Part shown: piece after piece, positions 6,214 through 6,757 of the stretch
How the letters are laid out: each line of letters begins with the position of its first letter
Numbering within the stretch: the stretch's first letter is position 1
From: a bacterium UBA7470
Lineage (GTDB): Bacteria > Pseudomonadota > Gammaproteobacteria > Burkholderiales > Burkholderiaceae_C
DNA length: 6,757 nucleotides
Assembly: GCA_002479815.1 (NCBI GenBank)
Contig: DLPA01000133.1
Coordinates: forward strand, 7,006 to 13,762
Reading direction: 5' to 3'
Notes under the pieces: model-generated
What the model was told of the DNA's origin: nothing
What the model saw: the letters and a program-made list of their open reading frames with translations, nothing else
Database searches by the model: none
Program-made: the position numbers and the translations under genes

Positions 6214-6256
6214 CCCCTCCTGTGGAGGGGTGGCAGGCGCAGCCTGACGGGGTGGT
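6214..6256. repeat. REP-like GC-rich double hairpin
   Basis: CCCCTCC (6214-6220) pairs with GGAGGGG (6224-6230) around a TGT loop. Next, CAGGC (6234-6238) pairs with GCCTG (6242-6246) around GCA, and a G-rich ACGGGGTGGT tail follows. This CCCCTCC...GGAGGGGTGG...GGGGTGG pattern resembles widespread extragenic palindromes of proteobacteria, but copy number cannot be checked here. Neither hairpin is followed by a T-run, so it is not a classical terminator. Confidence 0.5.
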
Positions 6257-6281
6257 GGCGGTGCAATGGCTATCAAAAATA

Positions 6282-6513
6282 ATAGTAAAAAATATGAGCT
6301 GCTTACGCAAGTAATACCGGCACTTTAGCCTATTTAAATCTAAAAATCAGCCCTTTTTATCTAAAAAATACGCTTCAAACCGCAAAAAACCGATTTTTTA
6401 GGCTCGAAAAACGGGTCAATAGGTCATTTTCGATGATTTTAAGCAATTTTTTAAGAATGAAAATAGCCAAAACCTAGGTATTACTTGCGTAAGCAGCTCA
6501 CTTTTTTTGCTAT
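6282..6513. terminator. Possible bidirectional terminator formed by the palindromic element and its flanking T-tracts
   Basis: Read rightwards, the 24-bp stem is followed at once by C and seven T (6501-6508). Read leftwards, it is followed by TATTTTTT (6294-6287 on the minus strand). The stem thus carries a U-tract on both sides, and it sits between the converging tautomerase and pyrF genes. The loop of 158 bases is far longer than in normal intrinsic terminators, so function depends on whether the arms pair during transcription. This is inferred only. Confidence 0.35.
6295..6500. repeat. 206-bp AT-rich palindromic element with perfect 24-bp inverted termini (MITE-like or paired intergenic repeat)
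   Basis: The left arm (6295-6318, starting TGAGCTGCTTACGCAAG and ending TAATACC) is the exact reverse complement of the right arm (6477-6500). The symmetry continues imperfectly outward: 6282-6294 against 6501-6513 differ at 3 of 13 positions. It also continues inward with gaps: TTAGCCTATTT at 6325-6335 against AAATAGCCAA at 6461-6470. The interior is AT-rich, encodes nothing recognisable, and contains smaller hairpins such as AAAAAA-CCGA-TTTTTT (6384-6399). No target-site duplication is evident next to the arms. The extended inward and outward similarity suggests two copies of one repeat placed head to head, rather than a simple transposon end pair. I recall similar short CTATCAAAA...AGCTGCT intergenic repeats in Comamonadaceae genomes, unverified here. 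Confidence 0.75.
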
Positions 6514-6517
6514 GCTT

Positions 6518-6757
6518 TTATGGGCGTGCTGTGTTCAGGCGCTCGCGGGTCGCCCAGGCTTCACGGCGTGCGGCTTGCGCAAAGTCGGCCCCTGCGCTGG
6601 CGTACAAAATGGCGCGAGACGAGTTCACTGCAATCAAGCCCTGCGCGGTCAACCCCGCTTGCACGGTGGCATGGGCATCGCCGCCCTGCGCCCCGACACC
6701 GGGAATCAGCAGCGGCAAGGTGGGGGCCAGCTCGCGCACGCGGGCAATTTCTGCCGG
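6518..6757 (-). CDS. pyrF: Orotidine 5'-phosphate decarboxylase, C-terminal part (gene continues beyond the window)
   Basis: The enzyme decarboxylates OMP to UMP, the final step of de novo pyrimidine synthesis. Only the last 79 codons are present; the frame is open through the right edge, so no start is assigned here. The visible part carries the family's C-terminal phosphate-binding features: LPLLIPGVGAQGGD, then NSSRAILYA with the phosphate-contacting Arg, then a closing amphipathic helix ending at a TAA. The PGVGAQGG and NSSRAI wording matches the longer type 2 PyrF of about 270 aa rather than the E. coli type. The catalytic DxKxxD motif would lie outside the window. The gene converges on the tautomerase operon, and the outer arm of the palindromic element begins within a few bases of its stop codon. 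Confidence 0.93.
   Translation of the reverse strand, partial: PAEIARVRELAPTLPLLIPGVGAQGGDAHATVQAGLTAQGLIAVNSSRAILYASAGADFAQAARREAWATRERLNTARP

Larger units (their letters stand above)
6160..6517. other. 358-base intergenic region between convergent genes, rich in repeats
   Basis: No gene is supported here. From left to right it holds about 50 bases of GC-rich spacer, a REP-like double hairpin (6214-6246) with a G-rich tail, an abrupt shift to AT-rich DNA near 6270, and a 206-bp inverted-repeat-bounded element with flanking T-tracts. The element reaches almost to the pyrF stop codon at 6518-6520. The composition change relative to the surrounding genes is strong. Confidence 0.8.

Noticed and set aside
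6295..6500. Insertion sequence with a transposase
   Set aside because: The 206-bp interior has no meaningful reading frame, and no target duplication is seen. At most it is a non-autonomous element.
6160..6517. CRISPR array, tRNA or riboswitch in the large gap
   Set aside because: There are no evenly spaced direct repeats, no cloverleaf or CCA-type end, and no known aptamer pattern. The structure is explained by inverted repeats.

Overview
The window looks like ordinary chromosome of a betaproteobacterium of the Burkholderiales, most likely Comamonadaceae-like. This is inferred from the moderately high GC, the protein styles and the pgpA-pncC pairing; no rRNA or marker gene confirms it. There is no phage, plasmid, integron, CRISPR or transposase signal. 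Eight genes look complete and one is cut by the right edge.

Left part (1-3217, all + strand). A PBP4-type D-Ala-D-Ala carboxypeptidase/endopeptidase (dacB) is followed by a very small SemiSWEET-type sugar transporter and then by a secreted GDSL/SGNH-hydrolase lipoprotein. The two intergenic gaps each hold a palindrome in a promoter-like position. A LacI-type dyad overlaps the -35 of the transporter, and a perfect 22-bp palindrome built on AACGATCGTT lies in the leader of the lipoprotein gene. The small genes therefore look separately controlled rather than part of a dacB operon.

Middle part (3221-5286, all - strand). A LysR regulator, pgpA (phosphatidylglycerophosphate phosphatase) and pncC (NMN deamidase) run head to tail. 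The 3' end of lysR overlaps the likely start of pgpA, and 43 bases separate pgpA from pncC. This unit ends 3 bases from the lipoprotein gene, tail to tail.

Right part (5287-6757). Divergent from lysR is a two-gene + strand unit: an unknown 90-residue basic helical protein and a fused, internally duplicated 4-oxalocrotonate-tautomerase-family enzyme with an N-terminal proline. The divergent gap holds a TTTTGC-N7-GCAAAA dyad matching the T-N11-A rule for LysR boxes, so the regulator probably controls this pair. The 358-base gap before the convergent pyrF fragment is the most structured non-coding DNA here. It holds a GC-rich REP-like double hairpin, then a 206-bp AT-rich element bounded by perfect 24-bp inverted repeats with T-tracts just outside both ends.

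No clearly new multi-gene system is visible. The observations most worth a second look are the palindromic intergenic element, the putative operator on the SemiSWEET gene, the LysR/tautomerase cassette and the fused tautomerase.
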